This document shows positions 28,256 through 35,507 of a stretch of 64,000 nucleotides of DNA, piece after piece. Both the position numbers and the translations under genes were made by a program. This stretch comes from an uncultured Ulvibacter sp. GTDB taxonomy: Bacteria; Bacteroidota; Bacteroidia; Flavobacteriales; Flavobacteriaceae. The stretch covers positions 414,001 through 478,000 of the forward strand of contig CALSSW010000005.1 in the NCBI GenBank assembly GCA_943789105.1, in the 5' to 3' direction. How positions within the stretch are numbered: position 1 is the first letter of the stretch; every line of letters starts with the position of its first letter. The notes under the pieces were generated by a model. It was not told the DNA's origin. It searched no databases and saw only the letters and a program-made list of their open reading frames with translations.

Positions 28256-28702
28256 TTAAGGTTTATCTTTTCTATTTTGGTTACGACCTCTAAAGCGTTT
28301 TAGTAGTCTTTTTTTGAAACCCTCCTCAGCCATTAGTAGCTTAATGGTTTGCTGTGGCGTTATTACTCCCTCTAATAAACTAATAAGTTGCACCATTTTT
28401 TTTGTGAGTTGCGCTTTAACTTGACCGTGTTTTAAGAGCATTGCCTTGGCCTTGGCTTCACTCAAATCATCTACATTTTTATTTCTCAAACTCTTAAAAC
28501 CTTCAAGTTGCGTTTTTCGAAGTGCCATGACCTCTTGTTCATGTTTATTGTAGATGGGCCAAAACTTTTCGGCCTGAGTGGAGGTAAGATTAACCCGATC
28601 TGTTATAAAGGCTGTTTTATGAGCTTTTATTTCTTCAAATTTTCTGTCCTGTGCGTTCATTCCTAGGGTTGCCAGGAAGAGCATTATCATTAATTTTTTC
28701 AT
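28256..28702 (-). CDS. Spy/CpxP-like periplasmic protein (possible stress sensor)
   Basis: 148 residues: signal peptide (MKKLMIMLFLATLGMNAQ), then an all-helical charged domain with an LTxxQ-type motif (LTSTQAEKFWPIYNKHEQEV), and a strongly basic end (KKRLLKRFRGRNQNRK). This is the pattern of Spy/CpxP and of CnrX-like sensors linked to ECF sigma factors. It is the third gene of the sigma operon, its start immediately following the stop of the putative anti-sigma gene. A sensory role is inferred from this context. Confidence 0.78.
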   Translation of the reverse strand: MKKLMIMLFLATLGMNAQDRKFEEIKAHKTAFITDRVNLTSTQAEKFWPIYNKHEQEVMALRKTQLEGFKSLRNKNVDDLSEAKAKAMLLKHGQVKAQLTKKMVQLISLLEGVITPQQTIKLLMAEEGFKKRLLKRFRGRNQNRKDKP

Positions 28703-29131
28703 CTATTGTTGTATTAAAATGTTAGTGTTTAAATGGTCTAATAAATACGTCTCTAATTGCTGATCATCGTATAATGCGCTTTCTTCCATATCTACTATGT
28801 TTTCTTCTGGGAACTGTATTGTAATTTGGTCAAACGAGAAAGCACTTAAATTCTCAATCATATACTCTTCTATGGAGGTTATTGCAATTTCATCTAAAGA
28901 CAAAGCTTGGGTGTTGTTAATAGTAATATATATGGCTAGGCAAGCTGCAACAGCGATACTTATATACAAAGGCTTTAACAACGAAATAACTTTTGAGTCT
29001 ATGGTTTGCTTTTCTGTTTTTGGCTTATTTTCAAGTTCAACTTTAAGGACTGTCTGTAATCTAGATTCAAATGTTTCTAGATAGTTTTCAGGCATTTTAA
29101 AACCATGTTTATATTTAGGTGTTTTTTCCAT
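28703..29131 (-). CDS. Small single-pass membrane protein, putative anti-sigma factor
   Basis: 142 residues with one membrane helix (about 51-69, LYISIAVAACLAIYITI). The N-terminal 50 residues are charged and predicted cytoplasmic. The C-terminal part is acidic and predicted periplasmic. It lies between the ECF sigma gene (21 bp away) and the Spy-like gene (no gap). Size, topology and position match small CnrY-type anti-sigma factors, but no zinc-binding HxxxCxxC motif is visible and the sequence alone does not identify the family. Confidence 0.65.
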   Translation of the reverse strand: MEKTPKYKHGFKMPENYLETFESRLQTVLKVELENKPKTEKQTIDSKVISLLKPLYISIAVAACLAIYITINNTQALSLDEIAITSIEEYMIENLSAFSFDQITIQFPEENIVDMEESALYDDQQLETYLLDHLNTNILIQQ

Positions 29132-29152
29132 ACTATTTATATGACTAAACTT

Positions 29153-29707
29153 TTAATAAAAGGTTTCATGTAATTTTAAAAAATGGGTTATTTTTTTCAC
29201 TGCAATATGATATGAGCTTTTTAGCCCCCCTGCAGAAGTTCCTAGTATTTCAGAAAGTTCATCAAAGGTATGTTGTTCAAAATACTTCATTTTAAACACG
29301 AGTTGTTGTTTTTCTGGCAAGCTTATAATTGCCTTTTGCAATAAGTATTGTATGGTATCGCCTTCGAAATAAACATCTGTTTGAAGGTTTTCTAATGCTC
29401 TGTTTTGCAATTCCTCTGAGCTTATTTGCAATCTCTTTGCTCTTTTGTTCAGAAAATTTATGGCCTCATTTGTAGCTATCTTATATAACCATGTATACAA
29501 TCTACTATGGCCCTTGAATTGATGTATGTTTTTATATACTTTAATGAATGTGTTTTGAAGAACATCATCTGTGTCTTGATGATCAAGCACCATTTTTCTT
29601 ATGTGCCAATACAAACGTTCCTTGTATAGTCTCACCAATGTATTAAAAGCTTGCTCTTTTTTAGAGGGGTGAAGTAATGCTTTAATGAGTTGCTCATCTT
29701 TGCTCAT
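29153..29707 (-). CDS. ECF-type RNA polymerase sigma factor
   Basis: 184-residue group 4 sigma-70 factor. Region 2 (about 15-85) contains LVRLYKERLYWHIRKMV, DTDDVLQNTFIKVYKNI and a SRLYTWLYKIATNEAINFL core-binding/-10 helix. Region 4 (about 120-180) has LPEKQQLVFKMKYFEQHTFDELSEILGTSAGGLKSSYHIA, quoted here as consecutive parts of one helix-turn-helix. First gene of the operon with the putative anti-sigma and the Spy-like gene. The stimulus is not evident; envelope stress is the best guess from the Spy-like partner. Confidence 0.93.
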   Translation of the reverse strand: MSKDEQLIKALLHPSKKEQAFNTLVRLYKERLYWHIRKMVLDHQDTDDVLQNTFIKVYKNIHQFKGHSRLYTWLYKIATNEAINFLNKRAKRLQISSEELQNRALENLQTDVYFEGDTIQYLLQKAIISLPEKQQLVFKMKYFEQHTFDELSEILGTSAGGLKSSYHIAVKKITHFLKLHETFY

Positions 29708-29801
29708 AAATATGGGTATGTAACTAAGACAAGATACGATACAAATAGTTTAATGAAATACAAAACAGCGCTATTAAAACCGATTAAAAGCACACAAATA
29801 A

Positions 29802-29851
29802 GATAAAATACAATTTAATCTTGTTTTGTAGGAAAATTCTTTCTATATTTG
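29802..29851 (+). promoter_or_regulatory. Promoter of predicted small RNA A with shared upstream box
   Basis: An upstream box GATAAAATACA (29802-29812) is followed by TCTTG with the -33 TTG at 29821-29823. After 20 bp comes TATATTTG (29844-29851), a full match to the Bacteroidetes -7 TAnnTTTG. The same arrangement recurs at 30036-30084. Confidence 0.65.
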
Positions 29852-29857
29852 TTTCAG

Positions 29858-29952
29858 GTTAATTTTTGAAACTTTTATTATATGCCTCAATTGTAATATG
29901 AGTTCACTAATGGCGAGAATAGCGGGGGCTTTCTCGCCATTTTATGTTTTTT
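29858..29952 (+). ncRNA. Predicted small RNA A (about 95 nt)
   Basis: A transcript of about 95 nt is expected between the promoter at 29802-29851 and the strong terminator hairpin at 29909-29941. No convincing protein is encoded. The only small frame (ATG 29898, 18 codons) runs through the terminator stem and is unlikely to be real. It lies in a 481-bp gap between divergent sigma-factor and ABC-exporter genes. I do not recognise it as a known RNA family. Promoter and terminator are seen; the transcript is inferred. Confidence 0.5.
29909..29952 (+). terminator. Rho-independent terminator of small RNA A
   Basis: Perfect 11-bp stem AATGGCGAGAA (29909-29919) with TTCTCGCCATT (29931-29941), G-rich loop TAGCGGGGGCT, followed by TTATGTTTTTT. 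GC-rich for this genome and not next to any protein gene end on the plus strand. Confidence 0.75.
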
Positions 29953-30035
29953 AAATTTCGTGCTTAAGTAGGAATGAAAAAAGTGTATCAAATCAAAAAA
30001 ATACACATAAATACGATAAAGTGTCATTAAATAAC

Positions 30036-30084
30036 GATAAAATACATTTTTTTCTTGTGTAGTCTAAATAAAAAGTTATATTTG
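30036..30084 (+). promoter_or_regulatory. Promoter of predicted small RNA B with shared upstream box
   Basis: GATAAAATACA (30036-30046), then a T-rich stretch, TCTTG with -33 TTG at 30055-30057, a 19-bp spacer and TATATTTG (30077-30084). The upstream box and its spacing to the TCTTG nearly duplicate the promoter at 29802-29851. An additional ACGATAAA copy lies just upstream (30013-30020). Confidence 0.7.
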
Positions 30085-30090
30085 TACCAT

Positions 30091-30171
30091 ACTTATGTTA
30101 GTAAAGTTAGGCACGTGCCCCAAATGTGTTTAACAAAAATTCAAGAGCAGTCTCCCAACTGCTCTTTTTTT
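30091..30171 (+). ncRNA. Predicted small RNA B (about 80 nt)
   Basis: About 80 nt lie between an expected start 7 bp after the -7 element and the T run of the terminator at 30143-30171. It contains a 10-bp palindrome GGCACGTGCC (30110-30119) and ends in a GC-containing hairpin. It has no start codon followed by a sensible reading frame. It ends 18 bp before the convergent ABC exporter gene. RNA family not recognised. Promoter and terminator are seen; the transcript is inferred. Confidence 0.55.
30143..30171 (+). terminator. Rho-independent terminator of small RNA B
   Basis: Stem AAGAGCAGT (30143-30151) with ACTGCTCTT (30158-30166), loop CTCCCA, followed by a run of T to 30171. A textbook intrinsic terminator on the plus strand. 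Confidence 0.85.
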
Positions 30172-30188
30172 ATGCAATAAACTAGCCT

Positions 30189-32015
30189 TTAGGCTAAGGA
30201 TTGCATCTCAACAAGGCTGTAATACATACCTTTTTTTGCTAATAAATCTGCGTGTTTTCCTTGCTCAACAATACGTCCTTTATTAAGTACCACAATAGTA
30301 TCAGCATTTTGAATGGTAGAGAGTCTGTGGGCAATGACAATAGAAGTTCTATTTTTCATCATGTTCTCTAAGGCGTTTTGAACCAGGCGTTCACTCTCTG
30401 TATCTAGGGCAGAAGTGGCCTCGTCTAGGATCATAATAGGAGGGTTTTTCAGTACAGCTCTTGCAATACTTAGGCGCTGCTTTTGGCCACCACTTAATTT
30501 ATTTCCACTATCACCAATATTGGTATCAATAGTTTTAGGCAATTCTTTTACAAACTCCCAAGCATTTGCAATCTTTAATGCTGTAATAATTTCTTGATCT
30601 GTAGCATTTTCTTTTCCAATACGTAAATTTTCTCTAATGGTGTCATTAAACAAAATAGAGTCTTGTGTTACAAGCCCAAGTAAACCTCGTAATGAGTTTT
30701 GAGTCATGTCTTTTATATCTATGCCGTCAATGGCTATACTCCCAGTATTTACATCATAAAAACGTGTAACCAGGTTTGCAATGGTGCTTTTACCACTACC
30801 ACTTTGCCCAACCAGTGCAACAGTATGCCCTTTAGGTATTTCCAAACTAAAGTTTTGTAACACATTTTCTTGGTCATACTTAAAGCTAATGTTGTTTATA
30901 CGCATGGCATTTGTAAAATCTTCTTTTACAATTGCATCTGGTTTATCTATGATACTAGATTTAGTTTCTAGAATCTCCAATACACGTTCTGCAGCCGCAT
31001 TACCTCTTTTTACACTATAACTAGCTTTACTTATAGCTTTTGCGGGTGTAAGAATATTGTAAGCAAGCCCCATATATACAATAAATGCCTCTGCAGGTAG
31101 TGTTTTATCTACCAGTACCATAGATCCTCCATACCACAAGAGTATGGATATTACAGCAATACCTAAAAATTCGCTAGTAGGAGAGGCCAGGTTTTGTCTA
31201 TTTAATAATGTGTTCGATGATTTAAAAAAGCGCATGGTAGAATCTTCAAATCTTTTTGAGAAAATCTTTTCTGCATTAAATCCTTTGATAATTTTTAAAC
31301 CCCCCAATGTTTCCTCTAATAGCGATAAAAAATAACCCTGCTCTCTTTGTACCTTATCACTATGGCTTTTTAGTGACTTTCCTATTTTTGAAATTAGAAA
31401 TCCAGATACAGGAATAAATATAAATACAAATAAGGTGAGCTTAGGGCTAATAGCAAGCATGGCTATAATGGTAAATAAAATCATCAGCGGTTCTCTAACT
31501 ATGAGCTCCAGTATAGATAAAAAAGAGTGTTGTACTTCTAGTACATCATTGGTAATTCTAGCAATGGTATCTCCTTTTCTTTTTTCAGAGTAGTGAGACA
31601 CGGGAAGCGCTACTGTTTTTCGGTACAACTCATTACGTAGGTCTTTTAACACTCCATTTCTTAAAAATGTAATAAAATACATCGCCAAATAGCCAAATAA
31701 ATTTTTTAATAAAAAAGTAGCGATAACAAATACAATCATGATGGTAAGTGCACTCATCTCTCCAGAGGAATCAATACGCTGGGTGATGTAAAAATTAGAA
31801 AACTGCTCAAAATAATCTCCAATTTTTGTAATACCTAGGTAGGTAGGTTTTACCAATACTTTTTCTCCATTTCCGAATAATACCTTTAACATAGGCATCA
31901 ATGACACAAAGGCCATGGTTCCAAAAAAAGCGTAGAATACGTTAGCAATGATGTTTAACACCGCGTACTTTTTGTAGGGCCTTGCGTAGTCTAGTATTTT
32001 TTTGAAATAATTCAT
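30189..32015 (-). CDS. ABC exporter, MsbA-like fused permease/ATPase
   Basis: 608-residue half-transporter of the multidrug/lipid exporter family. The N-terminal ABC type-1 membrane domain (about 20-345, six helices) is followed by the ATPase domain (about 370-605). It has Walker A GQSGSGKST, signature LSGGQKQRLSIARAV, Walker B IMILDEATSALD and the H-loop VIAHRLST. It works as a homodimer or heterodimer in the inner membrane. It lies 3 bp downstream of the phosphohexomutase gene, so the two are cotranscribed. Lipid A-core or polysaccharide lipid export is possible; the substrate cannot be told from sequence. Confidence 0.92.
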   Translation of the reverse strand: MNYFKKILDYARPYKKYAVLNIIANVFYAFFGTMAFVSLMPMLKVLFGNGEKVLVKPTYLGITKIGDYFEQFSNFYITQRIDSSGEMSALTIMIVFVIATFLLKNLFGYLAMYFITFLRNGVLKDLRNELYRKTVALPVSHYSEKRKGDTIARITNDVLEVQHSFLSILELIVREPLMILFTIIAMLAISPKLTLFVFIFIPVSGFLISKIGKSLKSHSDKVQREQGYFLSLLEETLGGLKIIKGFNAEKIFSKRFEDSTMRFFKSSNTLLNRQNLASPTSEFLGIAVISILLWYGGSMVLVDKTLPAEAFIVYMGLAYNILTPAKAISKASYSVKRGNAAAERVLEILETKSSIIDKPDAIVKEDFTNAMRINNISFKYDQENVLQNFSLEIPKGHTVALVGQSGSGKSTIANLVTRFYDVNTGSIAIDGIDIKDMTQNSLRGLLGLVTQDSILFNDTIRENLRIGKENATDQEIITALKIANAWEFVKELPKTIDTNIGDSGNKLSGGQKQRLSIARAVLKNPPIMILDEATSALDTESERLVQNALENMMKNRTSIVIAHRLSTIQNADTIVVLNKGRIVEQGKHADLLAKKGMYYSLVEMQSLA

Positions 32016-32018
32016 AGG

Positions 32019-33734
32019 TTATACTATATTTAAATCAGTACAAATGGCATGTATTTTATCTTTCAGTAGTTCTGAAATATTAGGCTGTTGTTTGTCTTGA
32101 ACACTAATATAAAATTTAATCTTAGGTTCTGTACCACTTGGCCTAGCTGCTATTTTACTTCCATCTTGAGTATAATATATAAGTACATTGCTCTTAGGGA
32201 TATCTAGTGTAACAGAGCTATTGTTAACTATATCAAGTCTTGTACTGGTGTTATAATCTTCAATGCTTACCACAGGGCTGCCTGCAATTTCTTTTAAAGG
32301 GTTTGTGCGCAAGTCTTTCATGATCTGTTCAATTTCTTGAGCACCTTCCTTTCCTTTTTTCACAAGTGAAACAAGATGTTCTCTGTAGTATCCTACCTCT
32401 TTGTATATTGTGTCTAAATACTCAAACAGAGTGCGGGATTTCGCTTTTTGTTGCGCAGCAACCTCACAGGCTAATAAAGTTGCAGTTACAGCATCTTTGT
32501 CTCTTACAAAATCACCCACCATAAAACCAAAACTCTCTTCACCACCACCAATAAACTCTAATTCTGGAAAGTCTTCCACCATTTTGGCAATCCACTTAAA
32601 ACCAGTAAGACTTTCTTTGTAGATAACACCATAAGTGTCAGCAATTTTTGCGATCATTGGTGTCGATACAATCGTGGAAGCTATAAACTGGTTTCCAGTT
32701 AATCTGCCTGCGCTTTTCCAATTTTCAAGAAGAAAATTTGTTTTGATAGCCATGGCTTGGTTTCCGTTAATAATTTCCATAGTACCTTGGCTATTTCTAA
32801 CCGCAATTCCTAATCTATCGCAATCTGGATCTGTGCCTATTACTATATCTGCATTTGTTTGCTGTGCAATCTTAATAGCCATTTTAAGTGCCTCTGGCTC
32901 TTCTGGATTTGGTGAGACCACCGTAGGGAAATCTCCATCGGGTATGGCCTGTTGAGCTACCACATGCACATTTGTATACCCTGCTGCCTCCAAAACTCGT
33001 GGTATCATCGTAATTGAGGTACCGTGTAGTGCTGTAAAAACAATCTTTAGGTCTTCTTTAGCTTTTGCAGGGGTATTATAACTTCCATTTTTAACAGCAG
33101 CTTTTGCAAAGGCATCGTCTAGCTCTTGGTCTATTTCTATTATAAGATCTTCCTTGGCATTAAAGAGAATATCACTGTAGGCCAATGCGTTTATTTCTTT
33201 AATAATGGCGGTGTCTTGTGGGGGTACCAGCTGGCCTCCGTCTTGCCAGTATACTTTGTACCCATTATATTCTGGTGGATTGTGTGAGGCAGTGAGTACA
33301 ATACCACAATGGCAGTCTAGATGTTTTACAGCAAAAGACAATTCTGGAGTAGGGCGCAAATCGCTAAACAAAAACACCTCAATACCATTGGCAGAAAATA
33401 CATCTGCAACAACCTTTGCAAGTTCTTTAGAGTTATGCCTACAATCAAAAGCAATGGCAACTTTTAGTTTCTCACCAGGGAAGCATTGCTTTAGATAGTT
33501 ACTTATTCCTTGGGTATTTTTACCAAGTGTGTATTTATTTATTCTATTATCACCAATACCCATGATACCGCGCATACCACCAGTACCAAAGGCAAGGTTT
33601 TTATAAAATGCGTCATCTAGCCCTAGCGGGTCGTTGGCTATTAGGTGCTTTATTTTATCTTGTGTATGGTTGTCAAAAGTAGGAGTGAGCCAAACATTTA
33701 CGCGCTTTAATAAAGTAGGGTCAAGGGTATTCAT
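32019..33734 (-). CDS. Phosphoglucomutase/phosphomannomutase (alpha-D-phosphohexomutase)
   Basis: Interconverts hexose 1- and 6-phosphates. The 571 residues contain all four active-site motifs in order: the phosphoserine loop TASHNPPEYNGYK, the metal loop DPDCDRLGIAV, the sugar loop GGEESFG and the phosphate-binding loop RPSGTEPKIKFY. The length and the GGQLVPPQD region match the PGM2-like group common in Bacteroidetes. It is the gene before the ABC exporter in one transcript. It links glucose 6-phosphate to nucleotide-sugar synthesis. Glucose versus mannose preference is unresolved. Confidence 0.93.
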   Translation of the reverse strand: MNTLDPTLLKRVNVWLTPTFDNHTQDKIKHLIANDPLGLDDAFYKNLAFGTGGMRGIMGIGDNRINKYTLGKNTQGISNYLKQCFPGEKLKVAIAFDCRHNSKELAKVVADVFSANGIEVFLFSDLRPTPELSFAVKHLDCHCGIVLTASHNPPEYNGYKVYWQDGGQLVPPQDTAIIKEINALAYSDILFNAKEDLIIEIDQELDDAFAKAAVKNGSYNTPAKAKEDLKIVFTALHGTSITMIPRVLEAAGYTNVHVVAQQAIPDGDFPTVVSPNPEEPEALKMAIKIAQQTNADIVIGTDPDCDRLGIAVRNSQGTMEIINGNQAMAIKTNFLLENWKSAGRLTGNQFIASTIVSTPMIAKIADTYGVIYKESLTGFKWIAKMVEDFPELEFIGGGEESFGFMVGDFVRDKDAVTATLLACEVAAQQKAKSRTLFEYLDTIYKEVGYYREHLVSLVKKGKEGAQEIEQIMKDLRTNPLKEIAGSPVVSIEDYNTSTRLDIVNNSSVTLDIPKSNVLIYYTQDGSKIAARPSGTEPKIKFYISVQDKQQPNISELLKDKIHAICTDLNIV

Positions 33735-33842
33735 TAAGGATTATTTTATATGCAAAAATAGCTAATTTACTGCAGCCCTAAAGAGGGATTTTTACTAATT
33801 TTTCTATATAGAAATAGTATGCCTTGGTTAAGAGCCACCTAT

Positions 33843-34784
33843 TTACAACGTGTTTTTAATAGAATAGTTGTTGTTTTCTTTTTTAGAGCGTAAGAGTAAC
33901 TCTCCTAGAAAACCAGCAAGAAAAAGCTGAGACCCTATAATCATTGCGGTTAAGGCAATATAAAATTGTGGTCTCTGGGTGATAAGAGTGCCCGTTGGAT
34001 TAATAAACAACTTATCAACTCCTAGGTAAAAAGCAAATAAAAACCCAATGGTTAGCATAAAAGCACCCAAAGCACCAAATAAGTGCATAGGCCTTCTTCC
34101 AAATCTAGAAAAAAACCAAAGGGTAAGTAAGTCTAGAAACCCGTGAGTGAAACGATCTACACCAAATTTTGTAATACCGTATTTACGGGCCTGGTGTTTT
34201 ACTATTTTTTCTCCAATATTTGTGAAGCCCGCATTTTTTGCCAATACAGGAATGTACCGATGCATTTCTCCGGTTACTTCTATGGTTTTTATTACATTTT
34301 TGTGGTAAGCTTTAAGCCCGCAATTAAAATCATTTAATTGGACACCAGAGGTCTTTCTTGCCGCCCAGTTAAATATTTTGGAAGGAAAATTTTTAAATAT
34401 TTTAGAATCATACCGCACTTTTTTCCAACCAGAAACCAAATCATACCCTTGATTACAAACCATGTCATAAAGCTCAGGTATTTCTTCTGGATTATCTTGC
34501 AGATCTGCATCCATGGTGATAATTACATCGCCTTGAGCCATTGCAAAACCTGCATGTAAGGCCTGAGACTTCCCAAAGTTTCTTAAAAACTGTATGGCCT
34601 TTATTTGGGAATGTTGTTTGTGTAAAGAGTCAATAATAGACCAAGATGTGTCTGTAGAGCCGTCATCTATAAAAATTACCTGATAGCTAAAGCTGTTGGC
34701 TTGCATTACTTTTGCAATCCAGTGGTAAAGTTCTTTTATAGATTCCTCTTCATTTAATAGAGGTATGACTACAGATATATTCAT
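33843..34784 (-). CDS. GT2 glycosyltransferase, polyprenyl-phosphate sugar transferase-like
   Basis: 313-residue membrane-associated glycosyltransferase of the DPM1/ArnC/GtrB type. The GT-A domain (about 1-225) has VVIPLLNEEESIKELY at the N-terminus, DDGSTDTSW and the metal-binding DADLQDNPEE. Two C-terminal membrane helices follow (about 235-257 and 270-295). Enzymes of this group move a sugar from a nucleotide sugar to polyprenyl phosphate. It starts 3 bp after the DUF4199 gene, a conserved flavobacterial pairing as far as I know. A 108-bp gap separates it from the phosphohexomutase gene. Confidence 0.9.
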   Translation of the reverse strand: MNISVVIPLLNEEESIKELYHWIAKVMQANSFSYQVIFIDDGSTDTSWSIIDSLHKQHSQIKAIQFLRNFGKSQALHAGFAMAQGDVIITMDADLQDNPEEIPELYDMVCNQGYDLVSGWKKVRYDSKIFKNFPSKIFNWAARKTSGVQLNDFNCGLKAYHKNVIKTIEVTGEMHRYIPVLAKNAGFTNIGEKIVKHQARKYGITKFGVDRFTHGFLDLLTLWFFSRFGRRPMHLFGALGAFMLTIGFLFAFYLGVDKLFINPTGTLITQRPQFYIALTAMIIGSQLFLAGFLGELLLRSKKENNNYSIKNTL

Positions 34785-34787
34785 GGG

Positions 34788-35330
34788 TTAGTCTATGGCG
34801 TTTGGATCTGTTTTTTTGAATATTAAGCCGATAAGCAATCCAATAACTGCTTGCATAATTAATCCAGAAACATACGATTTTACTTGATTTACAATTGAAA
34901 AATTATCAACTTCTTTAAGCTCTTTTAATGATTCGTTCATAAGTTCTTCTGGAGTATCAAAACGCTCCATTAGCGATCGAGCCATTTCATAACTTTGTTC
35001 ATTTAAATAGGCGCCAAGTTCTGTGTCAATTATAGAAAATATTAATATACCTACTGCCGTGCTTATTGCTAAACCAAAAGCTGTAGTTATAAAATATGCC
35101 GTGAAGGCCTCTTTAAAACTCATAAACCCGCCCAGTATATCTTTTGATTTTCCAACTGCAAAAATACCAGTACCTATAACAACTAAAATAGTACCTACAC
35201 CAATCCAGGGAGAGAGAAATAATTCCTGGTTTAAGGCATACATTAATACCGTTGAAATTGCTAAAATTCCTCCAAGAACTAAACCGTATTGGATAGCACT
35301 TTCTTTTACTGTAACGTTTGATTCAGACAT
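34788..35330 (-). CDS. DUF4199-type four-helix membrane protein
   Basis: 180-residue integral membrane protein of unknown function with four hydrophobic segments (about 15-33, 38-58, 75-97 and 150-170). Features are GGFMSFKEAF between helices 2 and 3 and a short charged C-terminus (FKKTDPNAID). This is the layout of DUF4199 proteins of Bacteroidetes. Cotranscribed with the GT2 gene. Assignment rests on topology and context. Confidence 0.75.
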   Translation of the reverse strand: MSESNVTVKESAIQYGLVLGGILAISTVLMYALNQELFLSPWIGVGTILVVIGTGIFAVGKSKDILGGFMSFKEAFTAYFITTAFGLAISTAVGILIFSIIDTELGAYLNEQSYEMARSLMERFDTPEELMNESLKELKEVDNFSIVNQVKSYVSGLIMQAVIGLLIGLIFKKTDPNAID

Positions 35331-35456
35331 TTTTGTTTTTTTTGATTATGTAGGTTAGTAAACAAATGTAGTAAAATGTTACAAAACAATTTGCTCAACT
35401 AAGTAGGGATGCTGTTTTTAATTATGGATCTTTTGTTTTCATACAAGCATCAAAAA

Positions 35457-35485
35457 AAATCACGCTATAATGCATAGCGTGATTT
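35457..35485 (-). terminator. Terminator of the acyl-CoA synthetase gene
   Basis: Perfect 12-bp stem AAATCACGCTAT (35457-35468) with ATAGCGTGATTT (35474-35485) and loop AATGC. On the minus strand it is followed by seven or more T residues, 22 bp after the stop codon of the gene at 35508. Confidence 0.88.
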
Positions 35486-35507
35486 ATTGTACAAACGTGT
35501 ACCTGTA

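Noticed and set aside
29898-29954. 18-codon peptide MSSLMARIAGAFSPFYVF in the small RNA A unit
   Set aside because: It runs through the terminator stem and T run, has no ribosome site, and any such stem would encode some residues.
33801-33814. 14-bp palindrome TTTCTATATAGAAA between the GT2 and phosphohexomutase genes
   Set aside because: AT-only arms apart from one C/G pair; expected by chance in this base composition and no partner site seen.
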